Assembly: GCA_944319925.1 (NCBI GenBank)
Contig: CALUFQ010000016.1
Location: 1 to 56,030, forward strand
Length of the DNA stretch: 56,030 nt
Source of the DNA: an uncultured Paraprevotella sp.
GTDB taxonomy: Bacteria > Bacteroidota > Bacteroidia > Bacteroidales > Bacteroidaceae
Reading direction: 5' to 3'
Under the pieces are notes generated by a model that saw nothing but the letters and a program-made list of their open reading frames with translations, was not told the origin of the DNA and searched no databases. Of this stretch, positions 35,499-44,816 are shown piece by piece. The translations under genes were made by a program, and so were the position numbers. Within the stretch, counting starts at the first letter, position 1. Each line of letters starts with the position of its first letter.

Positions 35499-35506
35499 TA
35501 ATTTTG
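35499..35506 (+). promoter_or_regulatory. -7 promoter box of the PH-like/PBP4 operon
   Basis: TAATTTTG followed by CG, putting the transcript start near 35513 and fixing the first usable ATG at 35525. Confidence 0.6.
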
Positions 35507-35524
35507 CGGAAAAGTCATTCTGAG

Positions 35525-35941
35525 ATGATACGCACGTTTCATTCCAAAGTCAACCGCAAGACGCTGTGTTTTTGCCTGCTGCCGGGCACGGTGCTGGCCG
35601 TATATTTCTTTTGGGTCAAGTTGCCGTTGCCCGCCTTGTGCTGCATGGTGTTCCTGGTGTTTGTGGTCGAACGCCTGATTCATACGTCCTACGTGTTTAC
35701 CGACGACGGCTTTTTGTGGGTCAACCGGGGGCGTTTCTCCAAGGCCAGGCAGTATGCTTTGGATTCCATCGTCAAGGCGGAAGTGGTTCATCCGTCCGCG
35801 TTGGATTTCTTGCGCAACAAGGACACGGTGATGCTGACGTTCCGTGACGGAGGGGTGAGGTTTATCACTCCTACGCCAGCTGTGGAGTTTTGTAAATATT
35901 TCAATCGACGCAAGGAAAAGAAAGAGGAGGAGCGGGCATGA
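35525..35941 (+). CDS. small PH-domain-like membrane protein
   Basis: A 138-residue protein with two hydrophobic segments near the N-terminus (FCLLPGTVLAVYFFWV and LPALCCMVFLVFVVERLI). A soluble strand-rich part follows with the pattern YVFTDDGFLWVNRGRFSKAR and TVMLTFRDGGVRFITP, typical of bacterial PH-like membrane proteins. Its role is unknown. The stop overlaps the PBP4 start by 4 nt (ATGA), so the two are translationally coupled. A start at 35504 is excluded because it lies inside the promoter. Confidence 0.7.
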   Translation: MIRTFHSKVNRKTLCFCLLPGTVLAVYFFWVKLPLPALCCMVFLVFVVERLIHTSYVFTDDGFLWVNRGRFSKARQYALDSIVKAEVVHPSALDFLRNKDTVMLTFRDGGVRFITPTPAVEFCKYFNRRKEKKEEERA

Positions 35942-37143
35942 GGCAGCGGTGTCTGTTGGTGTGGGGCGTATGGTTGTGCAGCCTGTGTATATGTGGGTCA
36001 ATACGGGCGGAAAACGTTCCGGGGAGAGACATGTATGACCCGGCGTGGGCAGACAGTTTGAAAACCCGGATTTCAGGACTGTTGCAAGACGAGCTGCTGG
36101 CCACGTCACAATTGGGGCTGAGTGTGTATGACTTGACATCCGACACCGCCTTGTATGCTTACAATGCCCGGCAACGGATGCGCCCCGCTTCCACGGAAAA
36201 GCTCGTGACGGCCATCACCGCCTTGTCGGAACTGGGCGCAGGGCATCGTTTCTCCACGCGGCTGTACTTTACCGGTGAGGTGCGCGACGGTGTGTTATGG
36301 GGAGATTTTTATGCCGTGGGCGGATTTGATCCTTGTTTCGGGAAAGAAGATTTGGAATACCTGGTGGACGCGGTGGAAAAGATGGGCGTGGACTCCGTGG
36401 CCGGAAGACTGTATGCGGACGTGTCGATGAAAGACACCTTGCAATGGGGCTGGGGGTGGTGCTGGGATGATGACATGCCCGTGCTGACCCCCCTGTTATA
36501 TGATAGGAAAGATGACTTTTTGGAGGCATGGGGCGGCATGCTCCGTGCGCGGGGCATAGGCTTCGTTTCGGCGGGCAAGGCGCGTTGTCCTTCGGATGCC
36601 GTGTGGACGGCACAGTGCGGGCACACGTTGGAAGACATCCTTCCGCGTATGATGAAAGAAAGCGACAATCTCTATGCCGAGGCCGTGTTCTACCAGTTGG
36701 CCGCGCAGAGCGGCAAGCCATACGCTTCGCGCGAAGAAGCCCTTTATCCCATAGAGCGGCTTATCGGAGGCATGGGCTACGACCCGGGGCACTACGTGGT
36801 GGCGGATGGTAGCGGTGTGTCGCTCTACAATTACCTGAGCGCGGAACTGGAAGTGGCTTTCCTGCGCTATGCCTATCACAACCGTGAAGTGTTTCCCGCG
36901 CTTTACGCCGCATTGCCCATAGCCGGAACAGACGGCACGTTGCGCCGCCGGATGAAGAAAGGGAAGGCGCACGGCAACGTGCGGGCCAAGACGGGAACGC
37001 TGGAGGGTGTGTCCACCTTGGCGGGTTATGCCACGGCACGGAACGGGCACCGGCTGGCCTTTTGCATCATGAACCAGGGTGTGTCCAGTTTGCGGGCGGC
37101 GCAAGCCTTCCAGGACAGGTTGTGCGAGCTGTTGTGCAGGTGA
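35938..37143 (+). CDS. dacB: D-alanyl-D-alanine carboxypeptidase/endopeptidase (PBP4, S13)
   Basis: A periplasmic penicillin-binding protein that trims or cleaves peptidoglycan cross-links. The 401 residues start with a signal segment (LVWGVWLCSLCICGSIRA). All three active-site motifs are present: SxxK at Ser85-Lys88 (PASTEKLV), SDN at 242-244 and KTG at 351-353 (RAKTGTLEG). The shortened middle region makes it smaller than E. coli PBP4 (about 477). It is coupled to the upstream PH-like gene. Confidence 0.9.
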   Translation: MRQRCLLVWGVWLCSLCICGSIRAENVPGRDMYDPAWADSLKTRISGLLQDELLATSQLGLSVYDLTSDTALYAYNARQRMRPASTEKLVTAITALSELGAGHRFSTRLYFTGEVRDGVLWGDFYAVGGFDPCFGKEDLEYLVDAVEKMGVDSVAGRLYADVSMKDTLQWGWGWCWDDDMPVLTPLLYDRKDDFLEAWGGMLRARGIGFVSAGKARCPSDAVWTAQCGHTLEDILPRMMKESDNLYAEAVFYQLAAQSGKPYASREEALYPIERLIGGMGYDPGHYVVADGSGVSLYNYLSAELEVAFLRYAYHNREVFPALYAALPIAGTDGTLRRRMKKGKAHGNVRAKTGTLEGVSTLAGYATARNGHRLAFCIMNQGVSSLRAAQAFQDRLCELLCR

Positions 37144-37231
37144 GACAAGTGGAATGTTAAAACTCCGGCAGGACTCTTTTTATTTTAGATTATTTAAAGA
37201 TTCGCGGACGAAGCCCTCGGAATAATATGCG

Positions 37232-37239
37232 TACCTTTG
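37232..37239 (+). promoter_or_regulatory. -7 promoter box of the small exported protein gene
   Basis: TACCTTTG followed by CG, 24 nt before the ATG at 37263, which also has an AAAGGATAAAAG ribosome site. Confidence 0.55.
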
Positions 37240-37262
37240 CGACGCGTAAAAAAGGATAAAAG

Positions 37263-37646
37263 ATGAAAGGGAGAGTGTACGCCTTATTGCTGCTTTTCGT
37301 GTGCGTTTTCGCGGTGTGTGCCGCGAGAGGGGAGCGATGCGAAGTGGCTTTCCCCGTGGCGGACGAAGCCATGCAGGTCTCCCGTCCGGAAGACAAAGGC
37401 GAGCAAGTGGCATCGAAAATTCCTTATTTCTTTTTTTCGCATTGGTATATCGCCCCGCTGTCTTCTTCTGCGGGAACGGCTTGCGAGGTTCCGGCGGCAT
37501 GTCCGATGGACGCATGGAACCGTCTTCTCCATTTTTTCTTTGTTTCAGACCGGAATGAAACTTCTGTGCGGGGAGGTTTCTCTTATTTTTATCCCCCGGC
37601 GGCAAAGGATTACTATGTCTTTGCATTGCGCAGGATAGTGGTGTGA
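37263..37646 (+). CDS. small exported protein of unknown function
   Basis: A 127-residue frame with a clear signal peptide (MKGRVYALLLLFVCVFAVCA) preceded by both a promoter and a ribosome site, which together make it likely to be a real gene. The mature part is short, with the aromatic stretch IPYFFFSHWYIAPLS and a C-terminal SYFYPPAAKDYYVFALRRIVV-like tail. I recognise no family. It stands between PBP4 and nuoA. Several other frames overlap it on both strands, but none has a promoter, ribosome site and signal peptide together. Confidence 0.5.
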   Translation: MKGRVYALLLLFVCVFAVCAARGERCEVAFPVADEAMQVSRPEDKGEQVASKIPYFFFSHWYIAPLSSSAGTACEVPAACPMDAWNRLLHFFFVSDRNETSVRGGFSYFYPPAAKDYYVFALRRIVV

Positions 37647-37657
37647 AGGCATCTTTG

Positions 37658-37677
37658 CACATGGGATTCCCCATGTG
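37658..37677. repeat. 8-bp palindrome upstream of nuoA
   Basis: CACATGGG and CCCATGTG are exact inverted copies with a 4-nt loop, directly after CATCTTTG (37650-37657), a near match to the -7 box. It could be an operator or 5' hairpin of the nuo transcript. No better nuo promoter was seen in 37647-37788. A weaker hairpin near 37690-37722 might end the upstream gene. Confidence 0.35.
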
Positions 37678-37788
37678 TGGGAATGCGGTGGCTTCCTTTT
37701 TTCGAAAGAAGGGTTGCCGATATTTCCTCTTTGCATAAGGCAAGGAAGGCGAAGGAAAATAAACACATAACATATTTCAGATAAGGAA

Positions 37789-38142
37789 ATGACAGATTTC
37801 ACATTGTTGACGGTCGTGGTGCTCACGGCCATCGTGTTGGTGGCGGCGGCGTTGCTGATAGCCCGCTTGTCGGCACCGCGCACGTTCAACCCGCAGAAGG
37901 GCGAGCCATACGAGTGCGGGTTGCCCACGCGGGGCACGTCGTGGGGGCAGTTCCATTCGGGTTACTACCTGTATGCCATCCTGTTCCTCATGTTCGACAT
38001 TGAGACGGTGTTCCTCTTCCCTTGGGCTGCGGTAGTGGAGCGCGTGGGAATGTGGGGACTGGTGAGCGTGATGTTCTTCATCCTGGTGCTGATTTTGGGC
38101 TTGGCTTACGCTTGGCGGAAAGGAGCGTTGGCATGGAAGTGA
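37789..38142 (+). CDS. nuoA: NADH-quinone oxidoreductase subunit A
   Basis: A 117-residue membrane subunit at the junction of the arms of complex I, with three hydrophobic helices. The conserved loop [20 protein letters not shown] and the segment [15 protein letters not shown], with its acidic DIE, are diagnostic. It is the first gene of a ten-gene nuo operon. Its 3' end overlaps nuoB by 10 nt. The transcript appears to start upstream near 37650. Confidence 0.96.
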   Translation: MTDFTLLTVVVLTAIVLVAAALLIARLSAPRTFNPQKGEPYECGLPTRGTSWGQFHSGYYLYAILFLMFDIETVFLFPWAAVVERVGMWGLVSVMFFILVLILGLAYAWRKGALAWK

Positions 38143-38750
38143 AGAACCACAAGCTGGCCACCACGAAGGACATGCGGCCTGAAGAGTTCAAGAACAACGA
38201 TTACCTGCTGCGCATGGCGGAGGAGTTGAACCGCGACGGGGCGGGCATCGTACTCTCCACCGTGGACGACGTAATCAATTGGGGGCGGAGCAATTCCGTG
38301 TGGTCGCTCGCGCTGGGCACGAGTTGCTGTGCCATAGAGTTCATGGCATTGGGCGCGGCGCGCTACGACATGGCGCGGTTCGGCTTCGAAGTGACGCGTA
38401 ACTCGCCCCGGCAGGCCGACCTGCTCATGGTGCTGGGCACGATTACCTACCGCATGGCACCCCTGATGAAGCGGCTCTACGACCAGATGGCCGAGCCTAA
38501 GTACGTGATCGCCGTGGGCGGATGCACCATCAGCGGAGGGCCTTTCAGGAAAGGTTACCACGTGGTGGACGGCATTGACAAGATTATCCCCGTGGATGTC
38601 TATATTCCCGGTTGCCCGCCGCGTCCGGAAGCTTTCTTCTACGGCATGATGCAGCTGCAGCGCAAAATCAAGATGGAACGTTTCCTGGGCGGACGCAACC
38701 GCAAGGAGAAGCCGGAGGACGGCGAAACGAAACGGGAGGAAAAGGCATGA
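38133..38750 (+). CDS. nuoB: NADH-quinone oxidoreductase subunit B
   Basis: The subunit that holds terminal iron-sulfur cluster N2, next to the quinone site. In 205 residues the four cluster cysteines are Cys65 and Cys66 (GTSCCAIEF), Cys131 ([11 protein letters not shown]) and Cys161 ([10 protein letters not shown]). I start at 38133, overlapping the end of nuoA, which gives the usual short N-terminus. It overlaps nuoCD by ATGA, so translation is coupled. Confidence 0.96.
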   Translation: MEVKNHKLATTKDMRPEEFKNNDYLLRMAEELNRDGAGIVLSTVDDVINWGRSNSVWSLALGTSCCAIEFMALGAARYDMARFGFEVTRNSPRQADLLMVLGTITYRMAPLMKRLYDQMAEPKYVIAVGGCTISGGPFRKGYHVVDGIDKIIPVDVYIPGCPPRPEAFFYGMMQLQRKIKMERFLGGRNRKEKPEDGETKREEKA

Positions 38751-40372
38751 CGACAGAAGAAAAAATCAAGCAGTGGTGCCCGCAGGCCGGGACGGAGACG
38801 GCGGGCGAGACGGTCGTGCACGTGCCGGCCGACAGGCTGGAGGATGTGTGCCGCCGGTTGCACGACGATGCGGAGGAACCGATGGACTACCTGCGTGACC
38901 TCGTGGGGGTTGATCAGGGCGAAGGATGCCTGAGTACTTATTACCAATTGGAGAGCAGCCGCACGGGCAGCCGTGTCATGCTCCGCGCCGATGCTGTGGA
39001 GCGGGAGGGGCGGGCGATGTTGCCTTCCGTGAGCGGACTGTGGAAGACGGCGGAAATCAAGGAGCGCGAGGCGTATGATTTCCTGGGCATCCTTTTCACG
39101 GGCAATCCCGACATGCGCCGCCTTTTCCTGCGCGAGGATTGGAATGGTTACCCCCTGCGCAAGGATTACGACATGGACAGCAATCCGCTGGACATGGGAA
39201 ATGAAGAGAATGCCGATGTGACGGAAGAATTCCGGCTGATGCCCGACGGCACATTGGAACGGAGGGAGAACGTGGTGTTCAACCCGGATGACTTCGTGGT
39301 GAACATCGGGCCGCAGCATCCTTCGACGCACGGTGCCCTGCGCCTGCGTACCTCGCTCGACGGCGAGACGGTGAAGAAAATCGATCCCGTGCTGGGTTAT
39401 ATCCATCGCGGCATTGAGAAGCTGAGCGAAAGCCTGACTTATCCACAGACGCTGGCTTTCACGGACCGGTTGGACTACCTGAGCGCGCACCAGAACCGCC
39501 ACGCGCTGTGCATGTGTATCGAGCGGGCGGCGGGCATCGAGATTTCGGAACGCGCACAATATATCCGTACCATCATGGACGAGCTGCAGCGCGTGGCTTC
39601 GCACCTGCTTTTCTATTCGTGCCTTGTGATGGACATGGGGGCGCTTACTCCTTTCTTCTACGGTTTCCGCGAGCGCGAGATGATTCTTGACATCTTCGAG
39701 GAGACCACGGGCGGGCGGCTTATCCAGAACTACAACATGATTGGCGGTGTGCAAGCCGACATCCATCCCGATTTCGTGCGGAAGGTGAAAGCGTTCACGA
39801 AACACATGCGGGAGATTATCCATGAATACCATGAGATTTTCACCGACAGCGTGATTGCCCGCACCCGCTTGAAGGGCGTTGGAAAACTATCGCGTGAAGA
39901 AGCCATTTCGCTGGGTGCGACGGGCGGCACGGGGCGCGCCACGGGCTGGAGCAACGACGTGCGCAAACGCCATCCTTACGCGCTCTATGACAAGGTGGAT
40001 TTCAAGGAAATCATCTACACCCATGGCGATTCCTGGGACCGCTACATGGTGCGCATGGACGAGATATTGGAATCGTGCCACATCATAGATCAGCTCATCG
40101 ACAACATTCCGGCGGGCGAGTTCCGCGTGAAGGTGAAGCCGGTGCTGAAGTTGCCCGAAGGGGTGTTTACGGCTTCGGTGGAGTCAAGCCGCGGAGAGTT
40201 CGGCGTGTTCCTGATGAGCCGTGGCGACAAGTCGCCTTGGCGTTTGCATTTCCGTTCCACGGGTTTGCCCTTGGTGCACACGATGGACACGGTGTGCCGG
40301 AACGGCAAGATTGCCGACCTCATCGCCATCGGCGGCACGCTGGACTTCGTGATTCCGGACATAGACAGATAA
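38747..40372 (+). CDS. nuoCD: fused NADH-quinone oxidoreductase subunit C/D
   Basis: A 541-residue fusion of the 30-kDa (NuoC, about residues 1-155, with [20 protein letters not shown]) and 49-kDa (NuoD, from about residue 175, [20 protein letters not shown]) subunits. NuoD lines the quinone cavity. Motifs such as [10 protein letters not shown] and [12 protein letters not shown] are intact. The fusion is seen in several bacterial groups and is usual in Bacteroidetes. It starts in the nuoB stop and ends 31 nt before nuoH. Confidence 0.95.
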   Translation: MTTEEKIKQWCPQAGTETAGETVVHVPADRLEDVCRRLHDDAEEPMDYLRDLVGVDQGEGCLSTYYQLESSRTGSRVMLRADAVEREGRAMLPSVSGLWKTAEIKEREAYDFLGILFTGNPDMRRLFLREDWNGYPLRKDYDMDSNPLDMGNEENADVTEEFRLMPDGTLERRENVVFNPDDFVVNIGPQHPSTHGALRLRTSLDGETVKKIDPVLGYIHRGIEKLSESLTYPQTLAFTDRLDYLSAHQNRHALCMCIERAAGIEISERAQYIRTIMDELQRVASHLLFYSCLVMDMGALTPFFYGFREREMILDIFEETTGGRLIQNYNMIGGVQADIHPDFVRKVKAFTKHMREIIHEYHEIFTDSVIARTRLKGVGKLSREEAISLGATGGTGRATGWSNDVRKRHPYALYDKVDFKEIIYTHGDSWDRYMVRMDEILESCHIIDQLIDNIPAGEFRVKVKPVLKLPEGVFTASVESSRGEFGVFLMSRGDKSPWRLHFRSTGLPLVHTMDTVCRNGKIADLIAIGGTLDFVIPDIDR

Positions 40373-40403
40373 CGACACAGACACATATTATATAAATAGG
40401 AAT

Positions 40404-41504
40404 ATGGAACAATCTTTTTTAGACTATTACAGCCTTGAGCCGGTGACGCGCTGGATTCATGACACGCTCTGCGGCGTGATGCCCGAGGGCTGGGCCGTGT
40501 TCTTGGAGGGGCTGGTGCTGGGTGTCGTCATCCTGCTGGCCTATGCCGTGCTGGCCGTGGTGCTCATCTATATGGAGCGTCGGGTGTGCGGCGCGTTCCA
40601 GTGCCGCATCGGGCCGAACCGCGTGGGCGGCAAGGGTGGCTTGTTGCAGGTGCCGGCCGACGTGTTGAAGATACTCACCAAGGAAATCATCCGCCTGAAG
40701 AACTCCGACCACCTGCTCTACGAGCTGGCTCCTTACCTGGTCATCCTGGCTTCCGTCATCTCCTTCTCTTGCCTGCCGTGGCACAAAGGCGCGGGAGTGC
40801 TCGACATGGAAGTGGGCATCCTCTTCGTGCTGGCTGCGTCGAGCATCGGCATCCTGGGCATCTTGCTGGCCGGATGGAGCAGCAACAGCAAATACACCAT
40901 CATCGGTGCCGTGCGCAGCGGGGCCATGCTCGTCAGCTACGAGCTGTCGCTGGGCATCACGGTGCTCACGGTGGTCATCCTCAGCGGCACGATGAGCATC
41001 AGCGGCATCGTGGAGAGCCAAGCCGACGGATGGAACATCTTCAAGGGGCACATTATCACTTTGGTGGCTTTTGTCATCTATCTCATTTCGGGCAACGCCG
41101 AGGCCAACCGCGGGCCGTTTGACTTGGCTGAGGCGGAACAGGAACTGACGGCGGGTTACCACACGGAATATTCCGGCATGCACTTCGGCTTCTTCTATTT
41201 GGCCGAATACTTGAACCTGTTCATCACGTCGGGCATCGCCGCCACCCTTTTCCTGGGCGGGTGGATGCCGTTGCACGTGGCCGGGTTGGACGGCTTCAAT
41301 GCCGTGATGGACTACATCCCCGGCATCGTGTGGTTCTTGGGCAAGACGTTCTTCGTGGTGTTCCTGCTCATGTGGATCCGTTGGACGTACCCGCGCCTGC
41401 GTATCGACCAGGTGCTGAACTTGGAATGGAAGTACCTCATGCCGCTTTCGTTGTTGCTGATGTTGCTCATGGTGGTGCTGAAAGTCTATGGCCTTGTATT
41501 TTAA
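40404..41504 (+). CDS. nuoH: NADH-quinone oxidoreductase subunit H
   Basis: A 366-residue membrane subunit (about eight helices) that forms part of the quinone channel and links it to the proton-pumping arm. Diagnostic loops are CRIGPNRVGGKGGLLQ and NRGPFDLAEAEQELTAGYHT. Both acidic loops facing the quinone site are present. The 12-nt gap to nuoI keeps it in the operon. Confidence 0.96.
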   Translation: MEQSFLDYYSLEPVTRWIHDTLCGVMPEGWAVFLEGLVLGVVILLAYAVLAVVLIYMERRVCGAFQCRIGPNRVGGKGGLLQVPADVLKILTKEIIRLKNSDHLLYELAPYLVILASVISFSCLPWHKGAGVLDMEVGILFVLAASSIGILGILLAGWSSNSKYTIIGAVRSGAMLVSYELSLGITVLTVVILSGTMSISGIVESQADGWNIFKGHIITLVAFVIYLISGNAEANRGPFDLAEAEQELTAGYHTEYSGMHFGFFYLAEYLNLFITSGIAATLFLGGWMPLHVAGLDGFNAVMDYIPGIVWFLGKTFFVVFLLMWIRWTYPRLRIDQVLNLEWKYLMPLSLLLMLLMVVLKVYGLVF

Positions 41505-41516
41505 AACACAGAGGAT

Positions 41517-42017
41517 ATGAATAGTTTCACGAAATATGTCAAGAGATATTGGCGTTCGACGAAGAGCCTGGTAGGCGGCCTGCGCATTTCCATCAAGGTG
41601 TTCTTCCGCAAGAAGGTGACGGAACAGTATCCCGAAAACCGCCACACGACGCTCTATGTTCCCGAGCGTCACCGTGCCATGCTGGAAATGCCGCATGATG
41701 CGGAAAACCGCCACCATTGCATCGCCTGCGGGCTGTGCCAGATGGCCTGCCCCAACGGGACAATCCGCGTGGTGTCCGAAATGCGCGAAGACGCCGAAGG
41801 CAAGAAGAAACGGGTGCTTGTGCGCTATGAGTACGACTTGGGTGCGTGCATGTTTTGCCAGCTTTGCGTCAATGCCTGCCCGCACGGGGCCATCCGTTTC
41901 ACGAACGAGTTTGAAAATGCCGTGTTCGAACGGGAAAAGCTTCACTTGGTGTTGAATCACGAAGGGAGTACGCTGGCCCCGCCCGCCGCGAAGAAAGAAA
42001 ATCCTGTAAACGCATGA
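41517..42017 (+). CDS. nuoI: NADH-quinone oxidoreductase subunit I
   Basis: A 166-residue ferredoxin-like subunit carrying two [4Fe-4S] clusters (N6a and N6b). The two cysteine motifs are CIACGLCQMACP and CMFCQLCVNACP. In ordinary complex I it passes electrons from NuoG to NuoB. Here NuoG is absent from the operon, so this is the likely electron entry point. Its stop overlaps the nuoJ start. Confidence 0.96.
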   Translation: MNSFTKYVKRYWRSTKSLVGGLRISIKVFFRKKVTEQYPENRHTTLYVPERHRAMLEMPHDAENRHHCIACGLCQMACPNGTIRVVSEMREDAEGKKKRVLVRYEYDLGACMFCQLCVNACPHGAIRFTNEFENAVFEREKLHLVLNHEGSTLAPPAAKKENPVNA

Positions 42018-42538
42018 TTAATATGGAAGAGATAACGCTTCAACAAGTCATATTCGGCATCGTCGCCTTGATGATGATGGTGTGTTCGGTGCTGGCCGTG
42101 ACATCGGGGAAGATTCTCCGTGCGGCCACGGCCCTGCTGTTCGTGCTTTTCGGTACGTCAGTGTTCTATTTCATTTTGGGCTACACCTACCTGGGTGCCG
42201 TGCAGCTGTCCGTCTATGCGGGCGGCATCGTGGTGCTTTATGTGTTTTCCATCCTGCTTACCCGTTCGGACAAGAACATGAACGAACGTATCCCGCGCGG
42301 CCGTTGGTTTGCCGCTTTGGCCACGACGGTCGCGGGTTTCGTGCTGGTGGCGTTCTTGCTGTTGGGGCACGGATTCGCGGACACCGTGATTCCCGCCCTT
42401 GAGGAGTTGAATCCGGGCACGGTGGGCGAAGCACTTATCGGCACGGGCAAGTACCAGTTCGTCCTGCCTTTCGAGGGGGTGAGCGTCTTGTTGCTGGCTT
42501 GCATGATTGGTGCCATCATGATTGCACGTAAACATTAA
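42014..42538 (+). CDS. nuoJ: NADH-quinone oxidoreductase subunit J
   Basis: A 174-residue membrane subunit with about five helices. The start is the ATG at 42014 overlapping the nuoI stop; 42023 is also possible. The conserved helix YLGAVQLSVYAGGIVVLYVF, with the pi-bulge glycines, is typical of NuoJ. It ends 16 nt before nuoK. Confidence 0.94.
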   Translation: MINMEEITLQQVIFGIVALMMMVCSVLAVTSGKILRAATALLFVLFGTSVFYFILGYTYLGAVQLSVYAGGIVVLYVFSILLTRSDKNMNERIPRGRWFAALATTVAGFVLVAFLLLGHGFADTVIPALEELNPGTVGEALIGTGKYQFVLPFEGVSVLLLACMIGAIMIARKH

Positions 42539-42554
42539 AGGAGGAAAGGAAGTT

Positions 42555-42866
42555 ATGGAAGTACATGTAATTTGTTATTTGTTGGTAGGCGCGGTGATGC
42601 TCTTTGCCGGAGTCTATGGTTTCTTCACGCGGCGCAACCTGCTGGCCACGTTGATTTCGGTGGAACTGATGCTCAACGCCGCGAACATCAACTTCGCCGT
42701 GTTCAACCGCTACCTTTTCCCCGGTATGCTCGAAGGCCACTTCTTCGCGCTTTTCGGCATCGCCATCTCGGCGGCCGAGACGGCGGTGGCCATTGCCATC
42801 ATGATTAATGTTTACCGCAACGTCCGCAATATCCAGACGGACGACATCAGCGACCTGAAAGGATAA
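42555..42866 (+). CDS. nuoK: NADH-quinone oxidoreductase subunit K
   Basis: A 103-residue, three-helix subunit. The two buried glutamates needed for proton transfer are present, in ISVELMLNAANINF (about residue 36) and in SAAETAVAIAIMI (about residue 72). I chose ATG 42555 because AAAGGAGGAAAGG precedes it; an upstream frame start would lie in the nuoJ end. Confidence 0.95.
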   Translation: MEVHVICYLLVGAVMLFAGVYGFFTRRNLLATLISVELMLNAANINFAVFNRYLFPGMLEGHFFALFGIAISAAETAVAIAIMINVYRNVRNIQTDDISDLKG

Positions 42867-42894
42867 ATGCTAACGCAATAAAAGAATTGTAGAT

Positions 42895-44787
42895 ATGGAA
42901 TATACGATATTGATTCTCCTGTTGCCGGTGTTGAGCTTCCTGCTGCTGGCTTTGGCCGGGATGAAGATGTCCCACCGGGTGTCGGGACTCATCGGCACGG
43001 TGGTGCTGGGCGCGGTGACAGCATTGAGCTACATGGCGGCCTACGACTATTTCTCGCTCCCGCGCCAGGCCGACGGCACGTTTGCCACGCTTGTGCCTTG
43101 GAATGCGGTGTGGCTGCCTTTCACGGAGTCGCTGCACATTGACATGGGCGTGTTGCTCGACCCCATCTCGGTCATGATGCTCGTGGTGATTTCCACCGTG
43201 TCGTTCATGGTGCACATCTATTCGTTCGGCTACATGAAGGGCGAACGGGGCTTCCAGCGTTACTATGCTTTCCTGAGCCTGTTCACCTTCTCCATGCTGG
43301 GGTTGGTGGTGGCCACGAACATTTTCCAGATGTATGTGTTCTGGGAGCTGGTGGGCGTTTCTTCTTACCTGCTCATCGGGTTCTACTACACGAAGCCCGA
43401 GGCCATCGCGGCTTCCAAGAAGGCCTTCATCGTGACGCGCTTTGCGGACTTGGGTTTCCTGATAGGTATCTTGATTTATGGCTACTATGTGGGCACGTTC
43501 TCTTTCACGCCGACGGAAACGGGCCTGATGCAGGGCGCGATGATGTTGCCCTTGGCGTTGGGGCTGATGTTTGTGGGCGGCGCGGGCAAGAGTGCCATGT
43601 TCCCGTTGCACATCTGGCTGCCCGACGCGATGGAAGGCCCCACGCCGGTGAGCGCGCTCATCCATGCCGCCACGATGGTGGTGGCCGGTGTCTATCAGGT
43701 GGCGCGGATGTTCCCGCTTTATATTGCATACGCACCGGAGACGCTGCACATCGTGGCCTACGTCGGGGCGTTCACGGCATTCTATGCCGCGTCGGTGGCT
43801 TGTGTGCAGAGCGACATCAAGCGTGTGCTGGCTTTCTCCACCATCTCGCAGATTGGTTTCATGATGGTGGCTTTGGGTGTCTGCACCGGTGCGCCGTCGC
43901 ACGAAGGCGGACTGGGCTACATGGCTTCCATGTTCCACCTCTTCACGCACGCCATGTTCAAGGCTTTGCTCTTCTTGGGCGCAGGCTGCATCATCCATGC
44001 CGTACACAGCAACGAGATGTCCACGATGGGAGGCCTTCGCAAGTACATGCCCGTGACGCATGTCACGTTCCTCATCGCCTGCCTGGCCATTTCGGGCATA
44101 CCGCCGTTCTCGGGTTTCTTCTCGAAAGACGAGATCCTGACGGCCTGCTTCGCCTTCAGTCCCGTGATGGGCTGGATTATGACCTTGATCGCTGGCATGA
44201 CGGCCTTTTACATGTTCCGCTTGTATTACGGCATTTTCTGGGGCCGGGAGAACAAGGAGCTGCATGCCGCGCACGTGCCGCATGAAAGCCCGCTCTCGAT
44301 GACGTTCCCGCTGATGGTGCTGGCGGCCATTACGTGTGTGGCCGGTTTCATACCCTTCGGCCATTTCGTGACGGGCGACGGGCTGTCGTATGACATCCAC
44401 CTGGATGCCACGGTGGCCGCGACGAGCTGCGTGGTGGCTGTCGTGGCAATTGCCTTGGCCACGTTCATGTATGCCCGCGACACACAACCTGTGGCCGACG
44501 CTTTGGCGCGCCGTTTCCCGAGGTTGCACGAGGCGGCTTACCGCCGTTTCTACATGGACGAAGCCTGGCTGTTCGTGACGAAGCGCATCATTTTCCGCTG
44601 TGTGTCGCGTCCCGTCGCGTGGTTCGACCGCCACGTGGTGGACGGCTTCATGAACTTCCTGGCTTGGGCGGCCAACGCTTCGGGCGAGGAAGTGCAGCCG
44701 ATGCAGAGCGGCCGCATCCAGGCCTATGTGTTGTGGTTCATGGCGGGCATCATCGTGCTGACACTGATGTTGCTGCTGTGCGTGTGA
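42895..44787 (+). CDS. nuoL: NADH-quinone oxidoreductase subunit L
   Basis: The 630-residue distal proton-pumping subunit, related to Mrp antiporters. The proton_antipo_M core spans roughly residues 130-420, with FYAFLSLFTFSMLGLVVATN, FWELVGVSSYLLIGFYY (key Glu) and ATMVVAGVYQVARMF. The long C-terminal lateral helix region follows (about 500-630). The operon gap to nuoM is 29 nt. Confidence 0.95.
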   Translation: MEYTILILLLPVLSFLLLALAGMKMSHRVSGLIGTVVLGAVTALSYMAAYDYFSLPRQADGTFATLVPWNAVWLPFTESLHIDMGVLLDPISVMMLVVISTVSFMVHIYSFGYMKGERGFQRYYAFLSLFTFSMLGLVVATNIFQMYVFWELVGVSSYLLIGFYYTKPEAIAASKKAFIVTRFADLGFLIGILIYGYYVGTFSFTPTETGLMQGAMMLPLALGLMFVGGAGKSAMFPLHIWLPDAMEGPTPVSALIHAATMVVAGVYQVARMFPLYIAYAPETLHIVAYVGAFTAFYAASVACVQSDIKRVLAFSTISQIGFMMVALGVCTGAPSHEGGLGYMASMFHLFTHAMFKALLFLGAGCIIHAVHSNEMSTMGGLRKYMPVTHVTFLIACLAISGIPPFSGFFSKDEILTACFAFSPVMGWIMTLIAGMTAFYMFRLYYGIFWGRENKELHAAHVPHESPLSMTFPLMVLAAITCVAGFIPFGHFVTGDGLSYDIHLDATVAATSCVVAVVAIALATFMYARDTQPVADALARRFPRLHEAAYRRFYMDEAWLFVTKRIIFRCVSRPVAWFDRHVVDGFMNFLAWAANASGEEVQPMQSGRIQAYVLWFMAGIIVLTLMLLLCV

Positions 44788-44816
44788 TTCTTTAACGGTG
44801 TAAACAAAATAACGAT

